Below, in pieces: positions 1 to 9,649 of a stretch of 64,000 nucleotides of DNA (position 1 is the stretch's first letter; the number at the start of each line of letters is the position of its first letter). The notes under the pieces were generated by a model that did no database searches, was not told the origin of the DNA, and was given only the letters and a program-made list of their open reading frames with translations. The stretch is from positions 1,861,001 through 1,925,000 of the forward strand of contig NZ_CP125619.1 of assembly GCF_030053115.1 (NCBI RefSeq). Reading direction: 5' to 3'. The stretch is from Pseudomonas svalbardensis (GTDB lineage Bacteria; Pseudomonadota; Gammaproteobacteria; Pseudomonadales; Pseudomonadaceae). A program made the translations under genes and the position numbers.

Positions 1-673
1 CCTGCTGGGACTGACACCCAAACGTACTTTGGCCGACGTGATCGAAGGCCGCTGCGAGCTGCGCGACGTACTGTTGCAAGGCCCTGGCGGCATTCGCATC
101 GTCCCGGCCGCGTCCGGCACACAGAGCATGGTTCATTTGAGCCCGGCCCAACACGCCGGCCTGATCCAGGCGTTCAGCGATATCGGCGACAACCTCGACG
201 TGCTGGTGATCGACACCGCTGCGGGCATTGGAGACTCGGTCGTCAGTTTCGTTCGCGCAGCGCAAGAAGTCTTGCTGGTGGTCTGCGACGAACCGACCTC
301 GATCACAGATGCCTACGCACTGATCAAACTGCTGAACCGCGATTACGGCATGAACCGCTTCCGGGTCCTGGCCAACATGGCCCAGAGCCCGCAGGAAGGT
401 CGCAACCTGTTCGCCAAGTTGACCAAGGTCACGGATCGCTTCCTTGACGTCGCCTTACAATACGTCGGCGCGGTGCCTTACGACGAAAGTGTGCGCAAGG
501 CTGTGCAGAAGCAGCGCGCCGTTTACGAAGCCTTCCCGCGGTCCAAGTGCTCACTGGCGTTCAAGGCCATTGCACAGAAGGTCGATACCTGGCCGCTGCC
601 TGCCAACCCGCGTGGGCACCTGGAGTTTTTCGTCGAGCGCCTCGTGCAACAAACGGCAGGACCCGTGCTATGA
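1..673 (+). CDS. fleN: FleN/FlhG flagellar-number ATPase, C-terminal part
   Basis: The reading frame is open from base 2, so the start lies before the window; about 223 C-terminal residues are present. The fragment has the MinD/ParA-type Walker B segment VIDTAAGIGDSV followed by CDEPTSITDAYALIKLL, typical of FleN/FlhG. In Pseudomonas, FleN binds the master activator FleQ and limits flagella to one or a few at the pole. Its stop overlaps the fliA start (ATGA at 670-673), implying translational coupling. Family assignment rests on the sequence plus the neighbouring fliA and che genes; the Walker A lysine is outside the window. Confidence 0.93.
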   Translation, partial: LLGLTPKRTLADVIEGRCELRDVLLQGPGGIRIVPAASGTQSMVHLSPAQHAGLIQAFSDIGDNLDVLVIDTAAGIGDSVVSFVRAAQEVLLVVCDEPTSITDAYALIKLLNRDYGMNRFRVLANMAQSPQEGRNLFAKLTKVTDRFLDVALQYVGAVPYDESVRKAVQKQRAVYEAFPRSKCSLAFKAIAQKVDTWPLPANPRGHLEFFVERLVQQTAGPVL

Positions 674-1410
674 CAGCCAGTGGCTACAACCTCTACAAGA
701 AGTCGGCACGTGACGCGCAGTACGAGCTGATCGAGCGTTACGCGCCACTGGTTAAACGCATTGCCTACCACTTGCTGGCGCGTCTGCCAGCCAGTGTTCA
801 GGTGGAAGATCTGATCCAGGCCGGGATGATCGGCCTGCTTGAAGTGTCGACCAAATACGACGCCAGCAAAGGCGCGAGTTTCGAGACGTACGCGGGCATT
901 CGAATCCGTGGCGCGATGCTCGATGAAGTACGCAAGGGGGACTGGGCGCCACGTTCGGTCCACCGCAATACCCGGATGGTCAGCGACGCCATTCGCTCGA
1001 TTGAAGCTAAAACCGGCCGTGACGCTAAAGATCACGAGGTTGCGGCCGAACTCCAATTGAGTCTCGACGATTATTACGGGATTTTGAACGACACCCTGGG
1101 CAGCCGCTTATTCAGTTTCGACGATCTGTTGCAGGACGGCGAACACGAAGGGCTGCACGAGGATGGCGCCAGTGCTCATCTGGAGCCGTCGCGCGATCTG
1201 GAAGATGAACGCTTCCAGGCAGCGCTGGCGGACGCGATTGCCAATTTGCCGGAGCGTGAGCGACTGGTGTTGGCGCTGTACTACGACGAAGAGTTGAATC
1301 TCAAGGAAATCGGTGAGGTCCTGGGGGTCAGCGAATCTCGGGTCAGCCAGTTACACAGCCAGTGCGCGGCCCGTTTGCGGGGGCGTTTGGGGGAGTGGCG
1401 AGCGCGCTGA
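670..1410 (+). CDS. fliA: Flagellar sigma factor sigma-28 (FliA)
   Basis: 246 aa. The ATG at 670 overlaps the fleN stop and gives the usual FliA N-terminus (MTASGYNLYKKSARD); the frame is open further upstream but that region is fleN. Sigma region 2 is seen as VEDLIQAGMIGLLEV with KYDASKGASFETYAGIRIRG, and region 4.2 as a helix-turn-helix LKEIGEVLGVSESRVSQLHS. FliA directs RNA polymerase to late flagellar and chemotaxis promoters and is normally restrained by the anti-sigma factor FlgM, which is not in this window. About 170 bp without a gene separate it from cheY. Confidence 0.97.
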   Translation: MTASGYNLYKKSARDAQYELIERYAPLVKRIAYHLLARLPASVQVEDLIQAGMIGLLEVSTKYDASKGASFETYAGIRIRGAMLDEVRKGDWAPRSVHRNTRMVSDAIRSIEAKTGRDAKDHEVAAELQLSLDDYYGILNDTLGSRLFSFDDLLQDGEHEGLHEDGASAHLEPSRDLEDERFQAALADAIANLPERERLVLALYYDEELNLKEIGEVLGVSESRVSQLHSQCAARLRGRLGEWRAR

Positions 1411-1577
1411 AGGCAGTGTGGGGACACTGCGAACGCGGCTGGTGGGGTGTTGAACCGTACCGGTCCCGATCTGTTGTGCTCCAGACAGTCATTGAGTGCT
1501 TTGCCGGATTGATTGAAATGGCGCGTCCAGGTGCTGGGCGCGTTTAAGACTGCTTGGAGGTCGAATTGGACAAGAAC

Positions 1578-1949
1578 ATGAAAATCCTCATCGTTGATGA
1601 CTTCTCAACGATGCGGCGGATCATTAAAAACCTGTTGCGTGACCTTGGGTTCACCAACACGGTCGAGGCCGACGATGGCACTACTGCCATTCCGGTTCTC
1701 AACAGCGGCAGCATCGACTTTCTGGTAACAGACTGGAACATGCCTGGCATGACCGGTATCGATCTGCTGCGCCACGTGCGTGCCGATGAAAAGCTCAAGC
1801 ACCTGCCGGTGCTGATGGTGACCGCTGAAGCCAAGCGCGAGCAGATCATCGAGGCAGCCCAAGCCGGTGTTAACGGCTATGTGGTCAAGCCTTTCACGGC
1901 CCAGGCGTTAAAAGAAAAAATCGAGAAGATTTTCGAACGCATCGGTTGA
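1578..1949 (+). CDS. cheY: Chemotaxis response regulator CheY
   Basis: 123 aa single receiver domain. Visible residues: acidic pair D7/D8, phosphoacceptor D52 (VTDWNMPG), T82, Y101 and K104 (VVKPFTA). Phosphorylated by CheA, CheY binds the flagellar switch to alter motor rotation; CheZ, encoded next, removes the phosphate. The ATG at 1578 gives the canonical MKILIVDD start, but the best Shine-Dalgarno (GGAGG, 1556-1560) is 5 nt before an in-frame TTG at 1566, which would add four residues (MDKN). I keep the family start and note the alternative. cheZ follows after 30 nt. Confidence 0.95.
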   Translation: MKILIVDDFSTMRRIIKNLLRDLGFTNTVEADDGTTAIPVLNSGSIDFLVTDWNMPGMTGIDLLRHVRADEKLKHLPVLMVTAEAKREQIIEAAQAGVNGYVVKPFTAQALKEKIEKIFERIG

Positions 1950-1979
1950 TGTGCGAAGCCACTGCGCCACGGGGGAGCT

Positions 1980-2768
1980 ATGGAGCATAACGAGTCTTCA
2001 CAGGGCGATTTCGAATCGACTCTGAAAAAACACGCGGTCGAACTGGTCGAAAGCCTTGAAAAAGGCAGGTTCGGCGACGCTGTGCAACTGATCCATGAGC
2101 TCAATCAGACCCGTGACCGTGGCCTGTATCAGGAAGTGGGCAAGCTCACTCGCGAGCTGCATAGCGCGATCGTCAATTTCCAGATTGACCCGCACATGCC
2201 ACAAGCCGAGGAAGTCTCGCAGATCACGGATGCCACCGAGCGTCTGGGGTATGTGGTCAAGCTGACCGAGGCTGCTGCCAACCGCACCATGGACCTGGTG
2301 GAAAACGCCACGCCGCTGGTCAACGGCCTGAGCAACGAAGCCCAAGCCTTGAGCACCGACTGGGGACGGTTCATGCGTCGCGAAGTCGGGGCTGAAGAGT
2401 TCCGCGAGCTGGCCCGGCGAGTCGACGGTTTCCTGACACGCAGCAGCGAAGACAATCGCGTTGTGTCGAGCAACCTCAACGACATTCTGCTCGCTCAGGA
2501 TTACCAGGACCTCACCGGTCAGGTGATCAAGCGCGTGACCCAATTGGTCACCGAAGTTGAAAGCAACCTGCTCAAGCTCGTGCTTATGGCCAGTCAGGTG
2601 GACCGCTTTGCGGGCATCGAACATGACCGTGAAGCGATGCTGGCAGAAAAAGATCCGCAAAAACATCTCTCTCAGGGTGAAGGTCCGCAGATTCATGCCG
2701 ATAAAAGAGAAGACGTTGTGTCCGGTCAGGACGATGTAGACGATTTGCTTTCCAGCCTTGGATTCTAG
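1980..2768 (+). CDS. cheZ: CheY-phosphate phosphatase CheZ
   Basis: 262 aa. The catalytic signature QDYQDLTGQ, carrying the Asp and Gln that catalyse dephosphorylation of CheY-P in the family, lies near residue 170 in a long helical region. The C-terminus ends DDVDDLLSSLGF, the conserved CheY-binding helix. ATG at 1980 is preceded by GGGGGAG. The gene sits between cheY and cheA (14 nt before cheA) in one apparent operon. Length is somewhat above the E. coli protein (about 214 aa), as usual in Pseudomonas. Confidence 0.96.
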   Translation: MEHNESSQGDFESTLKKHAVELVESLEKGRFGDAVQLIHELNQTRDRGLYQEVGKLTRELHSAIVNFQIDPHMPQAEEVSQITDATERLGYVVKLTEAAANRTMDLVENATPLVNGLSNEAQALSTDWGRFMRREVGAEEFRELARRVDGFLTRSSEDNRVVSSNLNDILLAQDYQDLTGQVIKRVTQLVTEVESNLLKLVLMASQVDRFAGIEHDREAMLAEKDPQKHLSQGEGPQIHADKREDVVSGQDDVDDLLSSLGF

Positions 2769-2782
2769 GAGCACCCCTACAC

Positions 2783-5032
2783 ATGAGCTTCGGCGCCGAT
2801 GAAGAGATCCTTCAGGATTTCCTGGTTGAGGCCGGCGAGATTCTAGAGCAACTGTCCGAACAGCTGGTCGAGCTTGAAAGCCGACCTGATGATGCGGACT
2901 TGCTCAATGCAATTTTTCGCGGTTTTCACACTGTAAAAGGAGGCGCCGGCTTCCTCCAGCTCAACGAGCTGGTGGAGTGCTGTCACATCGCCGAGAACGT
3001 GTTCGACATCCTGCGCAAGGGTGAACGTCGCGTCGACTCGGAACTGATGGACGTGGTTCTCGAAGCGCTGGATGCGGTGAACGGCATGTTTACCGAAGTC
3101 CGCGAGCGCACCCCGATCACGGCTGCCACGCCTGAACTGCTGGCAGCTCTGGCCCGTCTGGCCGAGCCGCAAACCGCCGATGAAACGGCACCGGTCGCCG
3201 AGGTGGTGGAAGAACCTGCCGCCGAGAGCGAATCGGGTGACATCACCGATAACGAATTCGAACAACTGCTGGACTCGCTGAACGCCGTCAAGGCTCAGGC
3301 AGAAGCCCCGGCGGCTGTGCCGGCGCCGAGCAGCAATGCAGCGGGCAGCGACGAAATTACCGATGCCGAGTTCGAGTCGTTGCTCGATCAACTGCACGGT
3401 AAAGGCCAGTTCGCCGTCGATGCGGTGGCCCCGGCGCCAGCCGCACCGGCTGCCCCGAAAGCGGCAGGCGACAGCTCCGATATCACCGACGACGAGTTCG
3501 AAGCACTGCTCGATCAGCTGCACGGCAAGGGTAACTTTGCCGTTGATGCGCTGGAATCGGCCATTGCTGCGGTGCCGGCCCCGGCTGCGCCCACCGCTAA
3601 AGCGGCTGGGGGCGATCTGATCTCCGATCACGAGTTCGAATCGCTGCTCGACGAATTGCACGGCAAAGGCAAGTTCACTGAAGTCGGTACCGCGTCGGGC
3701 GCCAGCGCTTCGGTTGCGGCGCCCATTGCCAAGGCTGTTGCACCGAAACCCGTTGCCAAAGCGCCCGAGCCTAAAGCCGAAGCGCCGAAGCCTGCCGCTG
3801 CTGCTGCCCCGGCTCCGGCTCGTGCTCCGTCCGCGCCGCCACCGGAAAAACCGGCCAGCGAAGCCGAGACCACCGTGCGGGTCGATACCGCGCGTCTCGA
3901 CGAAATCATGAACATGGTCGGCGAGTTGGTACTGGTGCGTAACCGCTTGGTCCGTCTGGGCCTCAACAGCGGCGACGAAGCCATGTCCAAGGCCGTGTCG
4001 AACCTCGACGTGGTCACGGCCGACCTGCAAACCGCGGTCATGAAGACCCGGATGCAACCGATCAAGAAGGTCTTCGGGCGCTTCCCGCGTCTGGTTCGCG
4101 ACCTGGCTCGCCAGCTCAAGAAAGAGATCAACCTGGAACTGGTCGGCGAAGAAACCGACCTCGACAAGAACCTCGTCGAGGCCCTGGCCGACCCGCTGGT
4201 CCACTTGGTGCGCAACTCGGTCGACCACGGTATTGAAGAGCCGGCCGAGCGTGAAGCGATGGGCAAGCCTCGCAGCGGCAAGGTGATCCTGTCCGCTGAA
4301 CAGGAAGGCGACCACATCCTGCTGTCGATTTCCGATGACGGCAAGGGCATGGACGCCGATGTTCTGCGCGGCATTGCCGTGAAGAAAGGCTTGATGGACA
4401 AGGATGCAGCGGATCGCCTCAGCGAAACCGATTGCTTCAACCTGATCTTCGCGCCGGGTTTCTCGACCAAGACCGAAATTTCCGATGTCTCCGGACGCGG
4501 CGTGGGCATGGACGTGGTGAAAACCAAAATCGCCCAGCTCAACGGCACCATCAATATCTATTCGACCAAGGGCAAGGGCTCGAAGATCGTCATCAAGGTC
4601 CCGTTGACCCTGGCGATCATGCCGACGCTGATGGTCATGCTGGGCAACCAGGCGTTTGCGTTCCCGCTGGTGAACGTCAACGAGATCTTCCACCTCGACC
4701 TGTCGCGCACCAACGTGGTGGACGGCCAGGAAGTGGTGATCGTGCGGGACAAGGCGCTGCCATTGTTCTACCTCAAACGCTGGCTGGTCAGCTCCGCCGC
4801 TCATGAAGAGCAGCGCGAAGGCCATGTGGTGATCCTTTCGGTGGGCACTCAGCGGATCGGCTTCGTCGTCGATCAACTGGTGGGCCAGGAAGAAGTGGTC
4901 ATCAAGCCATTGGGCAAAATGCTCCAGGGAACCCCGGGCATGTCCGGCGCCACCATCACCGGTGACGGCCGCATTGCGCTGATTCTCGATGTTCCGAGCA
5001 TGCTCAAGCGTTACGCCGCACGGCGTATTTGA
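2783..5032 (+). CDS. cheA: Chemotaxis histidine kinase CheA
   Basis: 749 aa. Domains in order: HPt (P1) with phospho-His49 in [10 protein letters not shown]; a long Ala/Pro-rich linker, about residues 120-365; dimerisation helices beginning [20 protein letters not shown]; HATPase with N-box [12 protein letters not shown] and glycine boxes DDGKGMD and [10 protein letters not shown]-terminal CheW-like P5 domain. It autophosphorylates in receptor arrays and passes phosphate to CheY and CheB. The linker carries four imperfect copies of an acidic [22 protein letters not shown] motif (see findings), where P2 would lie in E. coli. AGGAGC precedes the ATG. Confidence 0.97.
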   Translation: MSFGADEEILQDFLVEAGEILEQLSEQLVELESRPDDADLLNAIFRGFHTVKGGAGFLQLNELVECCHIAENVFDILRKGERRVDSELMDVVLEALDAVNGMFTEVRERTPITAATPELLAALARLAEPQTADETAPVAEVVEEPAAESESGDITDNEFEQLLDSLNAVKAQAEAPAAVPAPSSNAAGSDEITDAEFESLLDQLHGKGQFAVDAVAPAPAAPAAPKAAGDSSDITDDEFEALLDQLHGKGNFAVDALESAIAAVPAPAAPTAKAAGGDLISDHEFESLLDELHGKGKFTEVGTASGASASVAAPIAKAVAPKPVAKAPEPKAEAPKPAAAAAPAPARAPSAPPPEKPASEAETTVRVDTARLDEIMNMVGELVLVRNRLVRLGLNSGDEAMSKAVSNLDVVTADLQTAVMKTRMQPIKKVFGRFPRLVRDLARQLKKEINLELVGEETDLDKNLVEALADPLVHLVRNSVDHGIEEPAEREAMGKPRSGKVILSAEQEGDHILLSISDDGKGMDADVLRGIAVKKGLMDKDAADRLSETDCFNLIFAPGFSTKTEISDVSGRGVGMDVVKTKIAQLNGTINIYSTKGKGSKIVIKVPLTLAIMPTLMVMLGNQAFAFPLVNVNEIFHLDLSRTNVVDGQEVVIVRDKALPLFYLKRWLVSSAAHEEQREGHVVILSVGTQRIGFVVDQLVGQEEVVIKPLGKMLQGTPGMSGATITGDGRIALILDVPSMLKRYAARRI

Positions 5033-5081
5033 TTCTGGTGGAGCGGGGCGACTGAGCCTCGCTCCGTCTAACGGAGTGTTT

Positions 5082-6212
5082 ATGGCAGTTAAAGTCCTGG
5101 TGGTGGACGATTCGGGGTTTTTCCGCCGCCGCGTCTCGGAAATTCTTTCAGCGGATCCGAATATCCAGGTCGTCGGCACGGCGACCAACGGAAAAGAGGC
5201 GATTGATCAGGCGCTGGCCCTCAAGCCAGACGTAATCACCATGGATTACGAGATGCCGATGATGGATGGCATCACGGCAGTGCGGCACATCATGCAGCGC
5301 TGCCCGACCCCGGTGTTGATGTTCTCCTCGCTGACCCACGAAGGCGCTCGGGTAACCCTCGACGCGCTGGACGCTGGCGCGGTGGATTTCCTGCCGAAAA
5401 ATTTCGAAGACATCTCCCGTAACCCGGAGAAGGTCAAGCAACTGCTGTGCGAGAAGATTCTCAGCATCTCGCGCAGTAACCGTCGCGCCAACACCTACAG
5501 CGCTCCGGCACCTGTCGCCGCACCCGCCCCGACGCCTGCACCTGCCAGCGTCAGCAGCTACGGCAGCAGTGCGCCTGCGCGTCCGGCACCGGCTCCGATT
5601 CCGGCGCGTACGTACGCGCCAGCCTCGTCGTCGCCAACGCCGAAACGCAAAGCCTACAAACTGGTCGCCATCGGTACGTCCACTGGCGGCCCGGTTGCCC
5701 TGCAGCGGGTTCTGACCCAATTGCCGGCCAATTTCCCCGCACCGATCGTATTGATCCAGCACATGCCAGCTGCCTTTACCAAGGCCTTTGCCGAGCGTCT
5801 GGACAAGCTCTGCCGCATCAGCGTCAAGGAAGCCGAGGATGGCGACATCCTGCGTCCGGGCCTGGCGCTGCTGGCGCCGGGTGGCAAGCAAATGATGATC
5901 GACGGCCGTGGCGCGGTGAAGATCCTCCCGGGCGACGAACGTCTGAACTACAAGCCGTGCGTGGACATCACCTTTGGTTCCGCGGCCAAGTCTTACGGTG
6001 ACAAAGTTTTGGCGGTCGTATTGACCGGCATGGGCGCCGATGGTCGCGAAGGCGCGCGTCTGCTCAAGCAGGGCGGCAGCTCGATCTGGGCTCAGGATGA
6101 AGCCAGCTGCGTGATCTACGGCATGCCGATGGCCATCGTCAAAGCCGAACTCGCCGACGCGGTGTACGGGCTGGACGATATCGGCAAGCATCTGGTCGAG
6201 GCTTGTATTTGA
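5082..6212 (+). CDS. cheB: Chemoreceptor methylesterase/deamidase CheB
   Basis: 376 aa; the start at 5082 gives [13 protein letters not shown]-terminal receiver domain with phosphoacceptor D55 (ITMDYEMP), then a Pro/Ala/Ser-rich linker at about residues 145-190, then the methylesterase domain with the catalytic triad regions GTSTGG (Ser), IQHMPAAFT (His) and [12 protein letters not shown] (Asp). It demethylates and deamidates chemoreceptors for adaptation. The stop overlaps the ATG of motC (TGATG at 6210-6214). No cheR methyltransferase is present in this window. Confidence 0.96.
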   Translation: MAVKVLVVDDSGFFRRRVSEILSADPNIQVVGTATNGKEAIDQALALKPDVITMDYEMPMMDGITAVRHIMQRCPTPVLMFSSLTHEGARVTLDALDAGAVDFLPKNFEDISRNPEKVKQLLCEKILSISRSNRRANTYSAPAPVAAPAPTPAPASVSSYGSSAPARPAPAPIPARTYAPASSSPTPKRKAYKLVAIGTSTGGPVALQRVLTQLPANFPAPIVLIQHMPAAFTKAFAERLDKLCRISVKEAEDGDILRPGLALLAPGGKQMMIDGRGAVKILPGDERLNYKPCVDITFGSAAKSYGDKVLAVVLTGMGADGREGARLLKQGGSSIWAQDEASCVIYGMPMAIVKAELADAVYGLDDIGKHLVEACI

Positions 6213-6952
6213 TGGATGTTTTAAGCCTCATCGGGATCATCATGGCGTTCGTCGCCATCATTGGCGGCAACTACCTTGAAGGCGGCCACCTCGGCGCCTT
6301 GGCCAACGGCCCGGCGGCGTTGATCGTTATCGGCGGAACCGTCGGTGCGGCGCTGCTGCAGTCACCGATGAGCGCCTTCAAGCGCTCCATGCAGATACTG
6401 GCCTGGATCCTGTTCCCTCCACGCATCGACCTCGCCGGTGGCGTCGATCGCGTCGTCAACTGGAGCCTGACCGCACGCAAGGAAGGCCTGCTGGGTCTGG
6501 AAGGGGTGGCCGACGCCGAACCTGACAACTACTCGCGCAAAGGTCTGCAACTGCTGGTGGACGGCGCCGAGCCGGAAGCGATTCGCAGCATCCTGGAAGT
6601 GGATTTCTACACTCAGGAAAGCCGCGACATCGAAGCCGCCAAAGTCTTCGAAAGCATGGGCGGCTACGCGCCGACCATCGGCATCATCGGTGCGGTGATG
6701 GGCCTGATCCACGTGATGGGCAACCTGGCCGATCCATCGCAACTGGGTAGCGGCATTGCCGTGGCCTTCGTCGCGACCATCTACGGCGTGGCCAGTGCCA
6801 ACCTGGTGCTGCTGCCGATTGCCGCCAAACTCAAGTCCGTCGCTTTGCGGCAGTCGCGTTATCGCGAAATGTTGTTGGAAGGCATTCTGTCGATCGCCGA
6901 AGGTGAAAACCCTCGCTCTATTGAGTTGAAGCTTCAGGGCTTCATGGATTGA
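6212..6952 (+). CDS. motC: Flagellar motor stator MotC (MotA-type)
   Basis: 246 aa inner-membrane protein of the MotA/TolQ/ExbB family with four predicted membrane segments: about residues 1-22, 28-48, 150-172 and 183-205. The charged cytoplasmic loop lies between segments 2 and 3, and the MotA-like motif GGYAPTIGIIGAVMGLIHVM leads segment 3. It forms an ion-conducting stator with the MotD protein encoded 15 nt downstream. In Pseudomonas the copy in the che operon is called MotC, distinct from MotAB elsewhere. Start at 6212 is coupled to the cheB stop. Confidence 0.93.
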   Translation: MDVLSLIGIIMAFVAIIGGNYLEGGHLGALANGPAALIVIGGTVGAALLQSPMSAFKRSMQILAWILFPPRIDLAGGVDRVVNWSLTARKEGLLGLEGVADAEPDNYSRKGLQLLVDGAEPEAIRSILEVDFYTQESRDIEAAKVFESMGGYAPTIGIIGAVMGLIHVMGNLADPSQLGSGIAVAFVATIYGVASANLVLLPIAAKLKSVALRQSRYREMLLEGILSIAEGENPRSIELKLQGFMD

Positions 6953-6967
6953 TGGGGGTAATGGACT

Positions 6968-7858
6968 ATGGCTCGTCGTCGGCAACCTGAAGAACATGTA
7001 AACCATGAGCGTTGGCTGGTTTCATACGCCGACTTCATTACGTTGCTGTTCGCTTTCTTCGTGGTGATGTACTCGATCTCTTCGATCAACGAAGGCAAGT
7101 ACAAGGTCATTTCCGAAGCGTTGATCGGGGTGTTTACCGATTCCGACCGCGCCCTCAAGCCGATCCCGATCGGCGACGAGCGACCGAAGACCGTGACCCC
7201 GGCCAAGCCGCTGGTTAAAGACGCCGAGCAGGTCGACGCCGGTATCGCGGGTGCCAGCGATCCGCTCAAAAGCATCGCCGACGACATCAGCGCCGCGTTT
7301 GGCGACTTGATCAGCTCCAACCAGATGACCATTCGCGGCAACGAGCTGTGGGTCGAGATCGAACTCAATTCCAGCCTGTTGTTCGGCAGCGGCGACGCCA
7401 TGCCCAGCGACATCGCGTTCAACATCATCGACAAGGTTGCCGCGATTCTGAAACCGTTCGACAACCCGATTCACGTCGAAGGTTTCACTGACGATCAACC
7501 GATCCGCACCGCGCAATACCCGACCAACTGGGAGCTGTCCTCGGCCCGCTCGGCAAGCATCGTGCGCATGCTGGCGATGCAGGGTGTGAACCCCGGTCGC
7601 CTGGCGTCGGTGGGGTACGGCGAGTTCCAGCCAGTGGCCAACAACGCGACTGCCGAGGGGCGGGCGCGTAACCGTCGCGTGGTGCTGGTGGTGTCACGAA
7701 ATCTTGATGTACGCCGCAGCCTCACGGGGACCGGAACGGCCAATGCGCATCCGGATGCCGCGTTGAAGCGTGCTGGCACACAAACTGCACCGACCCCGGT
7801 CAAGTCGCCGGGACGAGAGAGTGCCGTCAATTCTCCGTCACCCGCATTAATACGTTGA
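6968..7858 (+). CDS. motD: Flagellar motor stator MotD (MotB-type, OmpA domain)
   Basis: 296 aa. A short cytoplasmic N-terminus, then one membrane helix with the ion-carrying Asp22 (WLVSYADFITLL), then a periplasmic OmpA/MotB peptidoglycan-binding domain. That domain is recognised by HVEGFTDDQPI, NWELSSARS and GRARNRRVVL, about residues 150-245. A low-complexity tail follows. It pairs with MotC to anchor the stator to the cell wall. Translation probably couples to motC (15-nt gap). Confidence 0.94.
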   Translation: MARRRQPEEHVNHERWLVSYADFITLLFAFFVVMYSISSINEGKYKVISEALIGVFTDSDRALKPIPIGDERPKTVTPAKPLVKDAEQVDAGIAGASDPLKSIADDISAAFGDLISSNQMTIRGNELWVEIELNSSLLFGSGDAMPSDIAFNIIDKVAAILKPFDNPIHVEGFTDDQPIRTAQYPTNWELSSARSASIVRMLAMQGVNPGRLASVGYGEFQPVANNATAEGRARNRRVVLVVSRNLDVRRSLTGTGTANAHPDAALKRAGTQTAPTPVKSPGRESAVNSPSPALIR

Positions 7859-7901
7859 GCTATTTCTCGGTCGACCATTTCGACCGGGAGGAACAATCCG
7901 A

Positions 7902-8690
7902 ATGAGAGTCTGGGCAGTCGCCAATCAAAAGGGTGGTGTCGGTAAAACCACTTCCTCTATCGCTTTAGCCGGTTTACTGGCCGAGGCGGGCAAGCGCGTG
8001 GTCGTGGTCGATCTCGACCCCCATGGCTCCATGACCAGCTACTTCGGTTACGACCCCGACAGCCTGGAACACAGCAGCTACGACCTGTTCCTGCATAAGG
8101 GCAGTGTGCCGCAAGGCCTGCCCGGTCAGTTGCTGTTGCCCACCAGCCACGAGAGTATTTCCCTGTTGCCGTCGAGCACCGCACTCGCGACTCTGGAACG
8201 GCAGTCGCCGGGTCAGAGTGGCCTGGGCCTGGTGATTGCCAAGAGCCTGGCGCAACTTTGGCAGGACTTCGATTACGCCGTGATCGACAGCCCGCCGTTG
8301 CTCGGCTTGCTGATGGTCAATGCCTTGGCGGCGAGCCAGCAATTGGTGATTCCGGTGCAGACCGAACACTTGGCGGTCAAAGGTCTGGAGCGCATGGTCA
8401 ACACCCTGGCGATGATCAACCGTTCGCGTAAACAGGCGCTGCCGTTCAGCATCGTGCCGACCCTGTTCGACCGCCGCACGCAGGCGTCCCTCGGCACGCT
8501 GCGGGTATTGCGCGACAAGTACCCGGAAGAAATCTGGCAGGGCTACATTCCAGTCGATACGCGCTTGCGTGACGCCAGCCGTGCCGGCGTGACGCCTTCA
8601 CAGTTCGACGGCAAGAGCCGTGGGGTGCTGGCTTATCGCGCGTTGCTCAAGCATCTGCTGGCAGCACAACTTGTTCCGCAGGTGGCGTGA
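7902..8690 (+). CDS. parC: ParA-family ATPase, ParC-like chemotaxis positioning protein
   Basis: 262 aa. Deviant Walker A KGGVGKTTSS at residues 10-19, Walker A-prime VVDLDPHGS and Walker B DYAVIDSPP place it in the ParA/MinD group. In Vibrio and Pseudomonas, the ParA-like protein encoded in the che cluster (ParC) recruits chemoreceptor arrays to the cell pole and acts with ParP. Location directly before a CheW-domain ParP-like gene supports that role over plasmid or chromosome partition. No parB or parS sites are nearby. Confidence 0.85.
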   Translation: MRVWAVANQKGGVGKTTSSIALAGLLAEAGKRVVVVDLDPHGSMTSYFGYDPDSLEHSSYDLFLHKGSVPQGLPGQLLLPTSHESISLLPSSTALATLERQSPGQSGLGLVIAKSLAQLWQDFDYAVIDSPPLLGLLMVNALAASQQLVIPVQTEHLAVKGLERMVNTLAMINRSRKQALPFSIVPTLFDRRTQASLGTLRVLRDKYPEEIWQGYIPVDTRLRDASRAGVTPSQFDGKSRGVLAYRALLKHLLAAQLVPQVA

Positions 8691-8691
8691 G

Positions 8692-9576
8692 ATGAACCGC
8701 CCGGTAAAAACCACCTCGCGCCCGCAACTGGCTCTCCAGTCTTATCTGGACAGCTTGCTGATGGAGGCGACTGAAGAGTTGCCGCCGGAAATCGAAGCGC
8801 TGGTTGAAATCGTTGAGGTTGTTGAAGCGGTCGAAGTTGAAGCTGCGCTGGACGAGTTCCAGGCAGCGGTGCTCGAAGAGCAGGCTCGCGATGCGCAGAA
8901 ACCCGCCGTGGTTGCCGCGCCGGTAGCAGCGCCCGTGGCGAAAGCACCGGTAGCCGTGATCGAAGCACCAGCGCCGGTTCTCGCACCGATCTCGACCATC
9001 GCCCCGCTGCTGCAAGCCTTGGTGCCACCGGTGGTCGAAGTCCACCTGCCACCGAGCAACACGCCACCACCAGTGGAAACCGATGGTCGCCCGTCCTGGG
9101 CCGCCGAGCCATTCGAATGCCTGTTGTTCGATGTCGCCGGGCTGACCCTGGCCGTGCCGCTGGTGTGTCTGGGCTCGATTTATTCTTTGGCCGGTCACGA
9201 GCTGACACCGCTGTTCGGTCAACCGGAGTGGTTCCTCGGGATCCTGCCGAGCCAGGCCGGCAACCTGAAAGTATTGGACACCGCGCGTTGGGTTATGCCC
9301 GACCGTTACCGCGACGATTTCCGCCAGGGCCTGCAATACGTTATTTCGGTTCAGGGCTACGAATGGGGGCTGGCGGTGCATCAGGTCAGCCGCTCGTTGC
9401 GCCTGGACCCGAACGAAATCAAATGGAGAAGTCATCGAGGTCAGCGGCCATGGCTCGCCGGCACGGTGATTGAGCACATGTGTGCGCTGCTGGACGTTTC
9501 CGCCCTGGCCGAGTTGATCGCCAGCGGTGGGGCAAAGCACATGAGCGGCACCACGCCGACTCACAAACCAACATAA
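8692..9576 (+). CDS. parP: ParP-like CheW-domain protein
   Basis: 294 aa; ATG at 8692, one base after the parC stop. The N-terminal half is acidic then Ala/Pro/Val-rich and looks disordered (about residues 30-130). The C-terminal half, from about residue 138, resembles a CheW/P5 domain (ECLLFDVAGLTLAVPLVCLGSIYS ... in pieces: LLFDVAGLTLAVPL, KVLDTARWVMP). ParP proteins tie ParC to CheA and chemoreceptors and keep arrays polar. Assignment depends on the CheW-like domain and parC context; the linker is not conserved enough to judge. Confidence 0.82.
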   Translation: MNRPVKTTSRPQLALQSYLDSLLMEATEELPPEIEALVEIVEVVEAVEVEAALDEFQAAVLEEQARDAQKPAVVAAPVAAPVAKAPVAVIEAPAPVLAPISTIAPLLQALVPPVVEVHLPPSNTPPPVETDGRPSWAAEPFECLLFDVAGLTLAVPLVCLGSIYSLAGHELTPLFGQPEWFLGILPSQAGNLKVLDTARWVMPDRYRDDFRQGLQYVISVQGYEWGLAVHQVSRSLRLDPNEIKWRSHRGQRPWLAGTVIEHMCALLDVSALAELIASGGAKHMSGTTPTHKPT

Positions 9577-9649
9577 CAAACACGCGACGGCAGTCACTGC
9601 CGCTGCACAGAACACACACCGCTAGGGCGGTTTTTCGAGGGGTCAGGGT

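Noticed and set aside
2843..5188. A 781-codon open frame antisense to cheA and the start of cheB
   Set aside because: His/Asp/Val/Arg-rich translation typical of the mirror frame of a GC-rich gene; no recognisable domain, and cheA on the other strand is certain.
7902..8690. Chromosome or plasmid partition locus
   Set aside because: ParA-like gene lacks parB and parS and is followed by a CheW-domain gene; the chemotaxis role fits better.
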